NCBI RefSeq assembly: GCF_003289925.1
Contig: NZ_QLZQ01000003.1
Span: 186,001 to 250,000 of the forward strand
DNA: 64,000 nucleotides
Reading direction: 5' to 3'
From: Planococcus maitriensis
Lineage (GTDB): Bacteria > Bacillota > Bacilli > Bacillales_A > Planococcaceae
Each line of letters starts with the position of its first letter. Position 1 is the stretch's first letter. Under the pieces are notes generated by a model, which was not told the DNA's origin, ran no database searches, and was given only the letters and a program-made list of their open reading frames with translations. Made by a program: the position numbers and the translations under genes. Shown in pieces: positions 49,426-58,626 of the stretch.

Positions 49426-49680
49426 TTAGAGCCCAAGCACGAAGAATGCCAGGAAAATGGTGACAATGACCAAGGTGTTGGTGATCAGCGATGTCCGTTT
49501 GCTGACGGGTTCATCAAGCGCCGGGAAGCGTTCGACCAGGCGGATGCCACCGTAGATCAGCACCATCAATAATGCCAGGGTCAAGACGAGCGGCATATCG
49601 TAGATACGCACGTCGATAAAACGGATAAAGATGACCGAGAAAGCAAGGATCATGCCGTTGACTAAATTTTTTCGTTTCAT
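49426..49680 (-). CDS. Small two-helix membrane protein
   Basis: 84 residues: basic N-terminus (MKRKNL), a hydrophobic stretch about 8-20, helix about 29-45 (PLVLTLALLMVLIYGGIRL), cytoplasmic loop with VERFPALDEPVSKRTS and a last helix about 66-84 (LVIVTIFLAFFVLGL) that ends the protein. Its start overlaps the stop of the methyltransferase gene by four bases (ATGA), so it is translated with it. No family recognised. Confidence 0.65.
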   Translation of the reverse strand: MKRKNLVNGMILAFSVIFIRFIDVRIYDMPLVLTLALLMVLIYGGIRLVERFPALDEPVSKRTSLITNTLVIVTIFLAFFVLGL

Positions 49681-50834
49681 AGGAGCTCCTTCAATTCGTT
49701 TTCAAGAAATGGCTTGGCGTTCAATAGCTTGGTGAATTCCCGGTAGCGGTCCAATTGCCCTGCTGCCGGTTTTTTGTTCGTGCGGTAAGCGCGGATCAAA
49801 ATGTTCTTTGGCGTATGCTCCATATCGATGAACTCCATCAATTGGGTTTCGTAGCCGACCAAAGATAATAGTTCCGCCCGGATTGAATCGGTCGCGAGCG
49901 CGCTGAAGCGTTCCTTGATCAGGCCGTGCTGCAGCATGACATCGAGCGGAGATGATTGGATTTGGCTGTTGAGCTCGTGCTGGCAGCACGGCACGCTCAA
50001 GATGACACCGGCGTTCCATTTGACGGCACGGGCGAGCGCCATATCGGTCGCTACGTCGCATGCATGCAGCGTGACGACCATATCGACGGCTGTGTCTTGG
50101 TCGTAATCGTTGATGTCGCCGACGAGGAATTCCAGCTGCCGGTAGTCGAGGTCTTGGGCGATTTGCTGGCATTCCTCAATGACGCTTTTTTTCAGGTCGA
50201 GGCCGGTGACGCGCAAGTCGAGGCCTTTTTCAACACGCAAATAATGGTACAGCGCGAAGGTCAGATAGGATTTACCCGAGCCGAAATCGAGTATGCGGAT
50301 CGGGCGGCCTTTCGGCAGATGCTCGAGCGCGTCGTCGATGAATTCGATAAAGCGGTTGATCTGGCGGAATTTATCGTATTTCTGTTTTTTGACTTTGCCA
50401 TCCGGTGACTGGACGCCGAGGCGTACAAGAAACGGGTAGGGGATGCCGTCCTGCAGTAAATAATCTTTCTTGCGGTTATGGGACAGGTTGGCGGCAGCGC
50501 GTGCGTCGGCTTCTGATTTATAGCTGACTTTGAACTTCTTGGTCAATTGGATCTGGATTTTTTCGTTGGTGAATTGGAACAGGCCTTGGCGGAAGCCGGT
50601 GAATAATTGTTCGAGTTCGGCAGCGGCCTGGTCGACTGTCAGGTTCTGGTGTTTCAGGATCTGTTCATATTGATATTCGAACTGGATGCGGTAGCCTTCT
50701 TTCAATTCGACCGGTTTTAATTTGATGCGCTTCAGCTCATTCGACTTTTGGCGCGGCTGGCTGATTGTGGCATTGATGAGTGCATGGCTTTGCAGTTTTC
50801 CTGCGAGCTGTGCGTGCATAGTTTGGAGTTCCAT
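49677..50834 (-). CDS. SAM-dependent methyltransferase (PF13679-like)
   Basis: 385 residues. The N-terminal 180 (LKPVELKEGYRIQFEYQYEQ; KKDYLLQDGIPYPFLVRLGV) likely bind substrate. The Rossmann methyltransferase core follows: ILDFGSGKSYLTFALYHYL (motif I), VTGLDLKKSVIEECQQ, VVTLHACDVATDMALARAV and ILSVPCCQHEL, the last two characteristic of the PF13679/METTL25 group, whose bacterial members are thought to modify RNA. ATG is the annotated start with a site AAGGGA. Coupled to the small membrane protein downstream. Target unknown. Confidence 0.8.
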   Translation of the reverse strand: MELQTMHAQLAGKLQSHALINATISQPRQKSNELKRIKLKPVELKEGYRIQFEYQYEQILKHQNLTVDQAAAELEQLFTGFRQGLFQFTNEKIQIQLTKKFKVSYKSEADARAAANLSHNRKKDYLLQDGIPYPFLVRLGVQSPDGKVKKQKYDKFRQINRFIEFIDDALEHLPKGRPIRILDFGSGKSYLTFALYHYLRVEKGLDLRVTGLDLKKSVIEECQQIAQDLDYRQLEFLVGDINDYDQDTAVDMVVTLHACDVATDMALARAVKWNAGVILSVPCCQHELNSQIQSSPLDVMLQHGLIKERFSALATDSIRAELLSLVGYETQLMEFIDMEHTPKNILIRAYRTNKKPAAGQLDRYREFTKLLNAKPFLENELKELL

Positions 50835-50984
50835 GGAAAATCCCTTCCGTCTTTATGATAGACCTATTTTAGCATGGCTGGCAGCCGGGGGCGACTTCAC
50901 GGGCTGGAAAAGGCGCTTTCCTTTTATTTGGAATTTTGCGATAATAAAATAGATGAAACCGTTTTCAATAAGGGGGACAAAGAA

Positions 50985-52625
50985 ATGGCAATTCTCAATC
51001 AAACAGTAGGGGAAATCGTCCGGGAGCAGGCGACAAAGTTTCCGGAGACGGAAGCGTACGTCTATCCTGAAAGAAACACCCGCAAAACCTATGCCGAATT
51101 CGACCGGGAGACCGATGAGTTGGCGAAAGCGTTCATGGGACTGGGCATCGAAAAAGGTGAACACATCGCCATCTGGTCCGACAACAAGCGCGAGTGGCTG
51201 CTCAGCCAATACGCGACGGGCAAGATGGGCGGCGTCTTGGTCACTGTCAACACGAGCTACCAGGCGAGTGAGCTCGAGTATCTATTGAAGCAATCGGATT
51301 CGACGACCTTGATTCTGGGGGAAGGATTCAAGGGGACGGATTATATCGAGGTGTTGAGGCAAGTGTGCCCGGAATTGGAACATGCAGAAAAAGGGCGGCT
51401 CGACTCGCCTAAACTGCCGCATCTGAAGCGCGTCATCGTCATGAGTGAAAACAGCTATCCCGGCATCTACACATGGAGTGAATTCGAAGCATTCGCTAAA
51501 GGGATATCGGATGGGCAGCTCGAACAGCGCTTCGCTTCGATGGATCCGGAGGACGTCATTAATATCCAATACACATCCGGCACGACCGGCTTTCCGAAAG
51601 GCGTCATGCTGACGCATCGCAATGTCGTCAATAACGGGCGCCTGGTCGGGGACATGATGAACCTGGACGAAAACGACCGCCTGTGCATCCCGGTGCCGTT
51701 CTTCCATTGCTTCGGCTGCGTGCTCGGGACGCTTGCGGCAGTGACGCACGGGACGACGATGGTCATCGCGGAGCAGTTCGAGCCGAAGCGTGTATTGCAG
51801 ATGGTACAGGATGAGAAATGCACCGCACTCCACGGCGTGCCGACGATGTTCATCGCCGAACTCAACCATCCGGAATTCGGCTCCTTCGATACGTCGACCT
51901 TGCGCACAGGCATCATGGCCGGCTCGACGTGCCCGATCGAAGTGATGAAGAAAGTCATCAGCGATATGGGCGCAAGCGAGATCACCATCGCTTACGGCCA
52001 GACGGAATCATCACCGGTCATCACCCAGACAGGAAAAGATGACGCCATCGAAAAACGCGTCGCGACGGTCGGCAAGCCGCACGACGACGTCGAAGTGAAG
52101 ATCATCGACCCGGCGACCGGCGAAGAAGTCGTGAAAGGCATGCCGGGTGAATTGTGCACGAGAGGCTATTTGATCATGAGAGGCTATTACAAAAACGAAG
52201 AGGCCACGAAAGAAGCAATCGATCCAGAAGGCTGGCTCCATACCGGCGATATCGCAGTGGAAGACGAAGACGGCTATATCTCGATCACGGGCCGCATCAA
52301 AGACATGGTCATCCGCGGCGGGGAGAATATTTACCCGCGCGAAATCGAGGAATTCCTCTATCAGCACCCATCCGTCCAAGACGTGCAAGTCGTCGGCGTG
52401 CCGGATTCGAAATATGGGGAGGAATTGATGGCTTGGGTCATCTTGAAGGACGGCGAAAAGCTTGATGCGGATGAATTGCGCGCATATTGCAAAGGAAAAA
52501 TCGCACACCACAAGATTCCGCGTTATATTGAATTCATCGATGAATACCCGATGACCGCTTCCGGAAAGATCCAGAAATTCAAGCTTCGTGAAATGTCAGA
52601 AGAAATTGCGGAGAAAGTTAACTAA
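50985..52625 (+). CDS. AMP-forming acyl-CoA synthetase
   Basis: 546-residue adenylate-forming enzyme. P-loop YTSGTTGFPKGVMLTHRN, AYGQTESSP (A5), YKNEEATKEAIDPEGWLHTGD (A7), GRIKDMVIRGGENIYPREIE (A8) and MTASGKIQKFKL with the catalytic Lys (A10). It activates a fatty or aryl acid to acyl-AMP and then the CoA thioester for beta-oxidation. ATG after GGGGGACAAAG; longer frames upstream lack a site. Divergent from the methyltransferase gene; single gene with a terminator. Confidence 0.9.
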   Translation: MAILNQTVGEIVREQATKFPETEAYVYPERNTRKTYAEFDRETDELAKAFMGLGIEKGEHIAIWSDNKREWLLSQYATGKMGGVLVTVNTSYQASELEYLLKQSDSTTLILGEGFKGTDYIEVLRQVCPELEHAEKGRLDSPKLPHLKRVIVMSENSYPGIYTWSEFEAFAKGISDGQLEQRFASMDPEDVINIQYTSGTTGFPKGVMLTHRNVVNNGRLVGDMMNLDENDRLCIPVPFFHCFGCVLGTLAAVTHGTTMVIAEQFEPKRVLQMVQDEKCTALHGVPTMFIAELNHPEFGSFDTSTLRTGIMAGSTCPIEVMKKVISDMGASEITIAYGQTESSPVITQTGKDDAIEKRVATVGKPHDDVEVKIIDPATGEEVVKGMPGELCTRGYLIMRGYYKNEEATKEAIDPEGWLHTGDIAVEDEDGYISITGRIKDMVIRGGENIYPREIEEFLYQHPSVQDVQVVGVPDSKYGEELMAWVILKDGEKLDADELRAYCKGKIAHHKIPRYIEFIDEYPMTASGKIQKFKLREMSEEIAEKVN

Positions 52626-52635
52626 GCAAACTGCG

Positions 52636-52669
52636 AAACCAGATGGAAAATCTTTTCATCTGGTTTTTA
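52636..52669 (+). terminator. Intrinsic terminator
   Basis: AAACCAGATG(GAAAA) pairs with (TTTTC)ATCTGGTTT around three bases. Confidence 0.88.
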
Positions 52670-52830
52670 TGTATGCTGAATCATCAATTGGCCATCCGTG
52701 ATTAAACAGGGATTTTCAGAAAAGAAAGTTTAATGTTTTCCTGATTAGGGCACAGTAATAAAAGAAGTTATCTTGAATGCAGGATATTTTGCCGAAGCCA
52801 CGGAGCAAATCGTAAAGGAGAGGTTATGGA

Positions 52831-53445
52831 ATGAGCAATGTAAACTTAGCGATCATTTATTACAGCTCGACAGGAACCAATTACCAGATGGCGCAATGGG
52901 CAGAAGCTGCTGCCAAAGAGGCAGGGGCGGAAGTGAAAGTCGCAAAAGTGAAAGAGAATGCGCCGATGGCAGCGATTGAATCGAATCCTGCCTGGAAAGA
53001 ACATTATGAAGCGACGCAGGATGTACCGGAAGCTGACAACGACTTGCTCGAATGGGCAGACGCCATCATCTTCAGCGTGCCGACCCGCTTCGGCCATGTA
53101 TCTTCACAAGTTCAGCAATTCTTTGATACGACAGGCGGCTTATGGGCGCAAGGCAAATTGGCGAATAAGGTTGTCAGTGCCATGTCTTCTGCACAAAATC
53201 CGCACGGAGGGCAAGAGGCGACCGTACTTGCGGTCTACACGACGATGCATCATTGGGGGGCCATCATTGCGGCACCTGGCTACACGGATGAAGTACTGTT
53301 CAAAGCAGGCGGCAACCCTTACGGCACAAGCGTCTCGGTCGACCAGGAAGGCAATATGGTCGAAGATGTACAAGGCGCGGTTGAGCACCAGGCCAAGCGC
53401 ACTGTACAAGTTGCAGGATGGGTTAAAAATGGCTTGAACGGGTAA
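52831..53445 (+). CDS. wrbA: NAD(P)H:quinone oxidoreductase type IV, WrbA family
   Basis: 204-residue flavodoxin-like protein. FMN phosphate loop SSTGTNYQMAQ at residues 12-22, FSVPTRFGHVSSQVQQFFDTT (isoalloxazine region), SAQNPHGGQEATVLAVYTTM and HHWGAIIAAPGYTDE are diagnostic of WrbA. It reduces quinones to hydroquinones by two electrons, preventing redox cycling. ATG after AAAGGAGAGG. The 205-base upstream region has GTTTAA and GGGCAC 14 bases apart, only weakly like a sigma-B promoter. Confidence 0.92.
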   Translation: MSNVNLAIIYYSSTGTNYQMAQWAEAAAKEAGAEVKVAKVKENAPMAAIESNPAWKEHYEATQDVPEADNDLLEWADAIIFSVPTRFGHVSSQVQQFFDTTGGLWAQGKLANKVVSAMSSAQNPHGGQEATVLAVYTTMHHWGAIIAAPGYTDEVLFKAGGNPYGTSVSVDQEGNMVEDVQGAVEHQAKRTVQVAGWVKNGLNG

Positions 53446-53477
53446 CTGAAAATCACACGCCAAAAAGGCGAATGCTG

Positions 53478-53509
53478 GCAGATGGGCGAATGCGCCCGTC
53501 TGCTTTTTT
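53478..53509 (+). terminator. Intrinsic terminator
   Basis: GCAGATGGGCG pairs with CGCCCGTCTGC (one G-T), then T6. Confidence 0.82.
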
Positions 53510-53526
53510 GGTCCAGGAGGGATATC

Positions 53527-54249
53527 GTGGAATGGCTTAGCTTGCTATTTGTAATGGGATTTATAGTGATCCATCTATTTTCGAAAAACATGAATTTCCT
53601 GAAAGCCGTGCCGCGCAGCCGGTTCCTGTCGATTGCGGGCGGTGTTTCCGTTGCCTATGTCTTCTTGCATCTATTGCCTGAATTAGGCGAATTCCAGAAA
53701 GAGGTCCATGAAGAGTTCGGGGGGAGCGGGGAAGTTTTCCTAAGCAACCATATCTACCTCGCCGCCATGGCGGGGCTGGCCCTTTTTTACGGTTTGGAAC
53801 AAATGGTGCAAAATTCGAAGCGCAGGGAAGCAGAAGGCAAATCCTCGACGGGCGTATTCTGGGTCCACATCGGCTCATTCGCCATGTACAATGGCATCAT
53901 CGGCTATTTAATGATACGTGAAGAGTTTGAAGGTGCCGCAGGGATGGCGTTATTTTTTGTCGCGCTCGGCGTCCATTTCATCACCAATGATAAAGGCCTT
54001 CGGGAAGCGCATAAAGGCGAGTATGACCGTTACGGCAGGTGGCTTCTCGCCGCGGCGATCGCGGCCGGGTGGGGAATCGGCTGGGTGACGGAAGTGCATG
54101 AACTGATCATTGCGTTTCTCATGGCCTTGATTGCGGGCGGGGTGATTCTGAACGTATTGAAAGAAGAGCTGCCCGGGGAACGGGAAAGCAGCTTAAGTGC
54201 TTTTGTAATAGGCCTGTCCATCTATTCGGTGCTGTTATTGTTCGTTTAG
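53527..54249 (+). CDS. ZIP-like polytopic membrane protein
   Basis: 240 residues with seven to eight helices. SIAGGVSVAYVFLHLLPEL resembles helix IV of ZIP metal transporters (His and Pro-Glu), and VALGVHFITNDKGLREAHKG and ALIAGGVILNVLKEELP resemble later ZIP helices with Glu/His. The full metal-site H-N-x-x-D pattern is not present, so it may be a diverged ZIP or an unrelated family; metal transport is inferred. GTG after AGGAGGG. Monocistronic. Confidence 0.6.
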   Translation: MEWLSLLFVMGFIVIHLFSKNMNFLKAVPRSRFLSIAGGVSVAYVFLHLLPELGEFQKEVHEEFGGSGEVFLSNHIYLAAMAGLALFYGLEQMVQNSKRREAEGKSSTGVFWVHIGSFAMYNGIIGYLMIREEFEGAAGMALFFVALGVHFITNDKGLREAHKGEYDRYGRWLLAAAIAAGWGIGWVTEVHELIIAFLMALIAGGVILNVLKEELPGERESSLSAFVIGLSIYSVLLLFV

Positions 54250-54369
54250 GTAAATAAATGATGCGATTTATAAAAAAACATGAATAAGCTTTCGGATATC
54301 GGGTACAGTGTTAGGTAATGAATCACATGCGCAATCCTCGCGTTGGTATCGAAAGGTGATGTTTATGCC

Positions 54370-54528
54370 ATGATCACGAAAGAGGAAGAAGCGGTTTTTG
54401 AATATGAACTCCGGAAATTGAAGGCCGAATATAAAGAATGCCTGGATACTCCATTAAAGAGGAAAATCCACGATGATGCCCTGTGGTTACAGGCTGTCAT
54501 TTTCCAGGCTCCCCGAAAAGAACCTTAA
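54370..54528 (+). CDS. Small hypothetical protein
   Basis: 52 residues, mostly charged helix (ITKEEEAVFEYELRKLKAEY, then LKRKIHDDALWLQAVIFQAP). AAAGGTGATG lies upstream of the ATG at a suitable distance and a terminator follows. No family recognised; the helical pattern suggests a small dimer or partner-binding peptide. Confidence 0.5.
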   Translation: MITKEEEAVFEYELRKLKAEYKECLDTPLKRKIHDDALWLQAVIFQAPRKEP

Positions 54529-54549
54529 ATAGGTGATGATTCGCTATCC

Positions 54550-54579
54550 AAGCCATGCAGCTTTGCTGCGTGGCTTTTC
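54550..54579 (+). terminator. Intrinsic terminator
   Basis: AAGCCATGCAGC pairs with GCTGCGTGGCTT around TTT, then TTCT. Confidence 0.8.
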
Positions 54580-54702
54580 TTTGTGAAATGTGAACCGTTT
54601 TGTAACAATTTCCCGGGAAATGGCGGTCTGGGCGTGCGTCCCCAAAGGATTCTCCCTGATGCTCCTTTATAATAGGGGTAAGTGAAAGAAAGGGCGATGG
54701 TA

Positions 54703-56433
54703 ATGGGAAGTTTGAAGCAAATGGCCTACCGCCAGAACAACCGCATACGCTTGTTGTTTCTAGCCTCATTGGCAAAGGGGCTCGCAATGGTCGGGCAGGC
54801 TTTGTTTTTTGTCTGGGTGGCTGATTCGGTATTTCTGAAATCCGCTTCTTTTGAAGAAGTGCTGCCTGTACTCGGCGCTTTGCTGGCGGTCATTTTGCTG
54901 CGGGCTGGTGCAAGTTATGCAATCGGCCGGCTCGGCATCACGTTGTCTGTTGAAGCAAGACGCCGTTTGCGGCGGGAACTGATCGCTTCATATAAGGAAA
55001 ATCCGCTGCAGGGGTCGATTGCGGGGCAGTCGGGACGGAAAGTCGGCTTGCTGCTCGAAGCCGTCGACGACACGGATGGTTATTTCAGCAAATACATTCC
55101 GCAGATGATCCAAAGCTACACCATCCCGCTGATGCTGCTCGGCGTGATTTTTTACCTGAACTGGACAACGGGGCTCATCATCTTGATCACGGCACCGTTC
55201 ATCCCTTTGTTCATGGCGATTGTCGGGAAGCGAACGAAACAGAAAGCGGATGAAAAAGTCGAGCAATTGGCTGGTTTTTCGGGAGCCTTCCTCGATGTGC
55301 TGCAAGGTTTGGCGACTTTGCGCTTGTATGGGCAAGCGAAGCGGCAGAGCGACACGATCCGCGACAATAGCTTGAAGTTCCGCGATTCGACGATGGACGT
55401 CTTGAAATCGGCGTTCCTGTCTTCTTTGACGCTCGAATACATTTCCATGCTGAGCATCGGGATTGTCGCACTCGAAATCGGCTTGCGCCTCGTCGTCTTC
55501 GACAGCATCACCTTTTTCCCGGCGTTCCTAGTCCTGCTGCTCGTGCCGGATTTCTTTAATCTATTGAAAGAGTTCGGCAGCGCCTTTCACACGGCGAGGG
55601 GCAGTGCGGCTTCTGCTGAGCTGCTGGCGGAAGAATTGGCGAAAGGCCATCAGCCGGTCGTGTGGGGCGAATCCCCGGTCGATGCACCGATTGAGCTGGC
55701 TTTGGAGCAAGTGGGCTTCCAGTACGGGGAAGGGTTTCAACTCGAACCGGCAAGTTTGACGCTGGAAGCGGGAACGTCTACCGCGCTGGTCGGGGCAAGT
55801 GGCTCCGGAAAAAGCACCTTAATGAATGTAGCAGCGGGATTATTGCCGGCCACAAGCGGGCGCTTGCTGATTAACGGACTCCCGCAAGAACGAGTGAGCG
55901 AAGATGAATGGTTCGGGCAAATGAGCTATATTACACAAGATCCTTATTTATTTGCAGGGACAATTAAAGAAAATATCGAACTTGGGGCGAACCGGACCGT
56001 GGCGCCGCAAGAATTGATTGCGGCAGCACAGAAAGCGGGCATCCTGGAATTGGTCGAATCGCTTCCTGGAGGGTTCGAAACGGTGATCGGTGAAGCAGGG
56101 CGCGGATTGTCCGGCGGTGAAAAGCAACGGCTCGTGCTAGCGCGCGCATTTCTCAAGAAGCCGTCGTTATTGTTTTTCGATGAACCGACGGCAGGGCTCG
56201 ACCTTCATACAGAGCAAGTGCTGCAAAGTGCGATCGAAGAGCTGTCGAAAGAAGCTACCGTTATCACGATTGCACACCGTCTGCATACGATCCGGAACGC
56301 ATCACGCATTATCGTCTTGGACGCGGGGAAAGTGGAAGCCATCGGCACGCATGAAGAGCTAATGGACAGCTTCGGCCCGTACCGCTCCATGATTGAGGCG
56401 CAGCAAGGAGGCGAACGGGCATGGGTGAATTAA
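54703..56433 (+). CDS. cydD: ABC exporter subunit CydD (thiol/heme exporter for cytochrome bd)
   Basis: 576 residues: six-helix membrane domain (1-320) and ATPase (about 335-570) with Walker A GASGSGKSTL, Q-loop YITQDPYLFAGTI, signature LSGGEKQRLVLARA, Walker B LLFFDEPTAGLD and IAHRLHT. With CydC it forms the heterodimer needed to assemble cytochrome bd. ATG after AAAGGGCG; GTG and ATG codons slightly upstream are possible. It overlaps cydC by 13 bases. cydAB are not in the window. Confidence 0.88.
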   Translation: MGSLKQMAYRQNNRIRLLFLASLAKGLAMVGQALFFVWVADSVFLKSASFEEVLPVLGALLAVILLRAGASYAIGRLGITLSVEARRRLRRELIASYKENPLQGSIAGQSGRKVGLLLEAVDDTDGYFSKYIPQMIQSYTIPLMLLGVIFYLNWTTGLIILITAPFIPLFMAIVGKRTKQKADEKVEQLAGFSGAFLDVLQGLATLRLYGQAKRQSDTIRDNSLKFRDSTMDVLKSAFLSSLTLEYISMLSIGIVALEIGLRLVVFDSITFFPAFLVLLLVPDFFNLLKEFGSAFHTARGSAASAELLAEELAKGHQPVVWGESPVDAPIELALEQVGFQYGEGFQLEPASLTLEAGTSTALVGASGSGKSTLMNVAAGLLPATSGRLLINGLPQERVSEDEWFGQMSYITQDPYLFAGTIKENIELGANRTVAPQELIAAAQKAGILELVESLPGGFETVIGEAGRGLSGGEKQRLVLARAFLKKPSLLFFDEPTAGLDLHTEQVLQSAIEELSKEATVITIAHRLHTIRNASRIIVLDAGKVEAIGTHEELMDSFGPYRSMIEAQQGGERAWVN

Positions 56434-58124
56434 AAACGGTTTTTTGGCTGACGCTGAAGGAAAAACGCGACGTCGCCCTTGCCGTAATATTCGGCTTTCT
56501 GGCGGGGCTTGCAGGTGTTGCGCTTCTTGGGGCGAGCGGCTATTTGATTTCCAAGGCGGCTTTGACTGCCCAGATGACGACTTTGGTCGTGATGGCAGCA
56601 TCGCTCAAATTATTCGGCTTTGCGGCAGCCATTACCCGCTACGCGGAACGGCTGTTTTCACACCGCGCGACGTTTACGATGCTCGGCCATTTGCGCAGCG
56701 GTTTCTTTGAGCGGCTGGCACCGCTCGCGCCGGGGATATTCCAGCGCCACCAGAGCGGTGATCTGCTGTCGCGCATCGTCGGCGACGTGGAAAGTTTGCA
56801 AAATTTCCTGTTGCGCGTATTGTATCCGCCGATTGTCGTGGGCATGGTCTTGTTGGCCACAGTGTTTTTCACTTCGTTTTATTCGCTGCCCATGGCCTTG
56901 ATCGTCTTGGCAGGCGCAATTTTCGTGGTCGTCATCCTGCCGGCGTTCTTCGCTCTCCGGAGACGGAAGAAAACACATGCGACAGGGGAAACCCGTGGAG
57001 AGTTTGCCGCAGCATCGGCGGAATTTCTCTACGGATTCAAGGATTTGAAAATCCATTTGGCGCTCGATCAAAAAAGCGCGGAATTGCAGGAAACCGCGCA
57101 CCGTTACGAACTTGCCCAGCAAAACGAAGGGCTTGAGGAAAACCGGGCCCAATCGGTGAACGCGCTTGTGGCTTTTCTGGCTTCGTTTTTCGTTTTGGCA
57201 ATTGGGGCGTATTTCGTGTCCATCGGGGAATTGTCCGGTCTGTATTTGGCGATGCTTGTCATGGTATCGCTTGGGGCATTTGAAAATGTCGGCCCGCTTG
57301 CGTCCCTTCCGGCGTATTATGAAGAAAGCCGGATCGCTGCGCGCAGGCTTGACGAGGTGGTGGATGAAGAGCCGGACAACAGCACCGGTACGATGCCAGA
57401 GGGGCCGGTGGATATTCAGGCCGACCGCCTCAGCTATCGTTATCCGAATGACAGCCGCTTGTCGCTCGATGAAGTCAGTTTCCAGTTGCCGCAAGGATCC
57501 AAAACGGCGATTGTCGGCCCGAGTGGCTCAGGTAAGTCGACTTTATTGCAGCTATTGCTGAAAGTAGCGGTGCCCTGGGATGGTGAAATCCGTTTCGGAA
57601 ATGAAGCGCTTAGCGGCATGCATCCCGAAAACGTATGGGAGCGCATGAACATTGTGCTTCAGGAGAACCACTTCTTTTCTGGGACAATCGAGAGCAATTT
57701 GCGCATTGCGAATGAGCAGGCAGACGCAGAACAATTGCGTAAAGCACTCGAACTCGTACGGTTAGAGCACTTGGAGCTGTCTGCACCGGTTTACGAAAAG
57801 GGACGCAATTTATCCGGCGGTGAAAAGCAGCGTCTCGCGATGGCTCGTGCGTTTCTGAAAGGCGAACGGCTATGGCTACTGGACGAACCGTTTTCATCGG
57901 TCGACGGCGTAACGGCCAAATCCATCTACAGCGAGCTGTTCACCCGTCACCCACAGGATACGTTCGTCATCATCAGCCACGATTTATCAGGGCTTGAAAA
58001 CATGGACCGCATCCTGGTGTTGGAAAACGGACGCTTGATCGAACAAGGCACTTACCGGGAATTAATGGAACGCCGCGGTTATTTCCACGGCCTCAAGAAA
58101 ATAGAAGAGCAAGTTTTCGTCTAA
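56421..58124 (+). CDS. cydC: ABC exporter subunit CydC
   Basis: 567 residues. Membrane domain (1-315) with GVALLGASGYLISKAAL and the CydC segment RYAERLFSHRATFTMLGHLR; ATPase (about 335-565) with Walker A GPSGSGKSTL, signature NLSGGEKQRLAMA, Walker B LWLLDEPFSSVD and ISHDLSG. Partner of CydD. Translational coupling through a 13-base overlap with cydD. Ends before a large terminator shared with the convergent gene. Confidence 0.88.
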   Translation: MGELKTVFWLTLKEKRDVALAVIFGFLAGLAGVALLGASGYLISKAALTAQMTTLVVMAASLKLFGFAAAITRYAERLFSHRATFTMLGHLRSGFFERLAPLAPGIFQRHQSGDLLSRIVGDVESLQNFLLRVLYPPIVVGMVLLATVFFTSFYSLPMALIVLAGAIFVVVILPAFFALRRRKKTHATGETRGEFAAASAEFLYGFKDLKIHLALDQKSAELQETAHRYELAQQNEGLEENRAQSVNALVAFLASFFVLAIGAYFVSIGELSGLYLAMLVMVSLGAFENVGPLASLPAYYEESRIAARRLDEVVDEEPDNSTGTMPEGPVDIQADRLSYRYPNDSRLSLDEVSFQLPQGSKTAIVGPSGSGKSTLLQLLLKVAVPWDGEIRFGNEALSGMHPENVWERMNIVLQENHFFSGTIESNLRIANEQADAEQLRKALELVRLEHLELSAPVYEKGRNLSGGEKQRLAMARAFLKGERLWLLDEPFSSVDGVTAKSIYSELFTRHPQDTFVIISHDLSGLENMDRILVLENGRLIEQGTYRELMERRGYFHGLKKIEEQVFV

Positions 58125-58153
58125 GCTGTCTAGGTTGGCCGAAAACACAGCAA

Positions 58154-58189
58154 GCAAAAAGACGCGTCTATGCAGACGCGTCTTTTTGC
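58154..58189. terminator. Bidirectional terminator after cydC
   Basis: GCAAAAAGACGCGTCT-ATGC-AGACGCGTCTTTTTGC: a perfect 16-base inverted repeat. The end of the minus-strand gene lies inside its left arm. Confidence 0.92.
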
Positions 58190-58419
58190 CGTTCGGCTAT
58201 GAGTGGTTGATGCTTCAAGGCGTCGTCGAGTTTCATTTGTTCAAGTTCCAGCCGCAGCTTCTGCGTTTCGATAACGTAATTGTCATGCTTGAGCTTTTCG
58301 AGTTCCACTTCCGTCTCCAACGCACGCTGGTGCATTTTCTTCTTTTTGGTCAAATAGTCCGTCCAGATAGCGACGAGGGGAATGGAAAAGATCATGATGA
58401 CAGCTACCAGTCCTGTCAT
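58168..58419 (-). CDS. Membrane-anchored coiled-coil hypothetical protein
   Basis: 83 residues: one N-terminal helix (about 2-20, TGLVAVIMIFSIPLVAIW), a basic stretch TKKKKMHQR and then a heptad coiled coil (ALETEVELEKLKHDN, TQKLRLELEQMKLDD). It resembles the PspB-like or YozB-type layout of an inner-membrane anchor carrying a cytoplasmic coil. Last residues are encoded by the terminator stem. No specific function recognised. Confidence 0.65.
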   Translation of the reverse strand: MTGLVAVIMIFSIPLVAIWTDYLTKKKKMHQRALETEVELEKLKHDNYVIETQKLRLELEQMKLDDALKHQPLIAERQKDASA

Positions 58420-58506
58420 GAATGTTCACCTCTATTCAGATTATTCTGTATATAAAGCAGTATACACGTTTTTCTTGATTTTAGAAAGTTATGGAAAAGC
58501 AAAAAC

Positions 58507-58576
58507 CATGACAAGTGTCATGCTCATAAACAGACGTTTATGTCTTATGAAGAAGCGGAGAGCGGCGTAATATGAT
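58507..58576 (+). promoter_or_regulatory. des promoter with two DesR-type dyads
   Basis: CATGACA-AG-TGTCATG (58507-58522) and CATAAAC-AGAC-GTTTATG (58525-58542) are perfect inverted repeats three bases apart. TATGAT (58571-58576) is a plausible -10; the -35 is poor, as expected for a promoter needing an activator. They fit tandem DesR sites. Confidence 0.7.
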
Positions 58577-58626
58577 AGTTAACAAGTAAACCGATGGGCA
58601 CGCCCATTCTAGGAGGAAGACAAGCT

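Noticed and set aside
49116..49463. Open frame of 115 codons across the 49 kb repeat
   Set aside because: It runs through repeats and a minus-strand terminator, has no ribosome binding site and its product is of random composition.
52720..52780. Sigma-B promoter before wrbA
   Set aside because: GTTTAA is exact but the -10 GGGCAC matches GGGTAT at only four of six positions.
54580..54625. Rex operator before cydD (TTGTGAAATGTGAACC)
   Set aside because: Only the left half matches TTGTGAA-N4-TTCACAA. A nearby palindrome ATTTCCCGGGAAAT is interesting but not a Rex site. Not strong enough to list.
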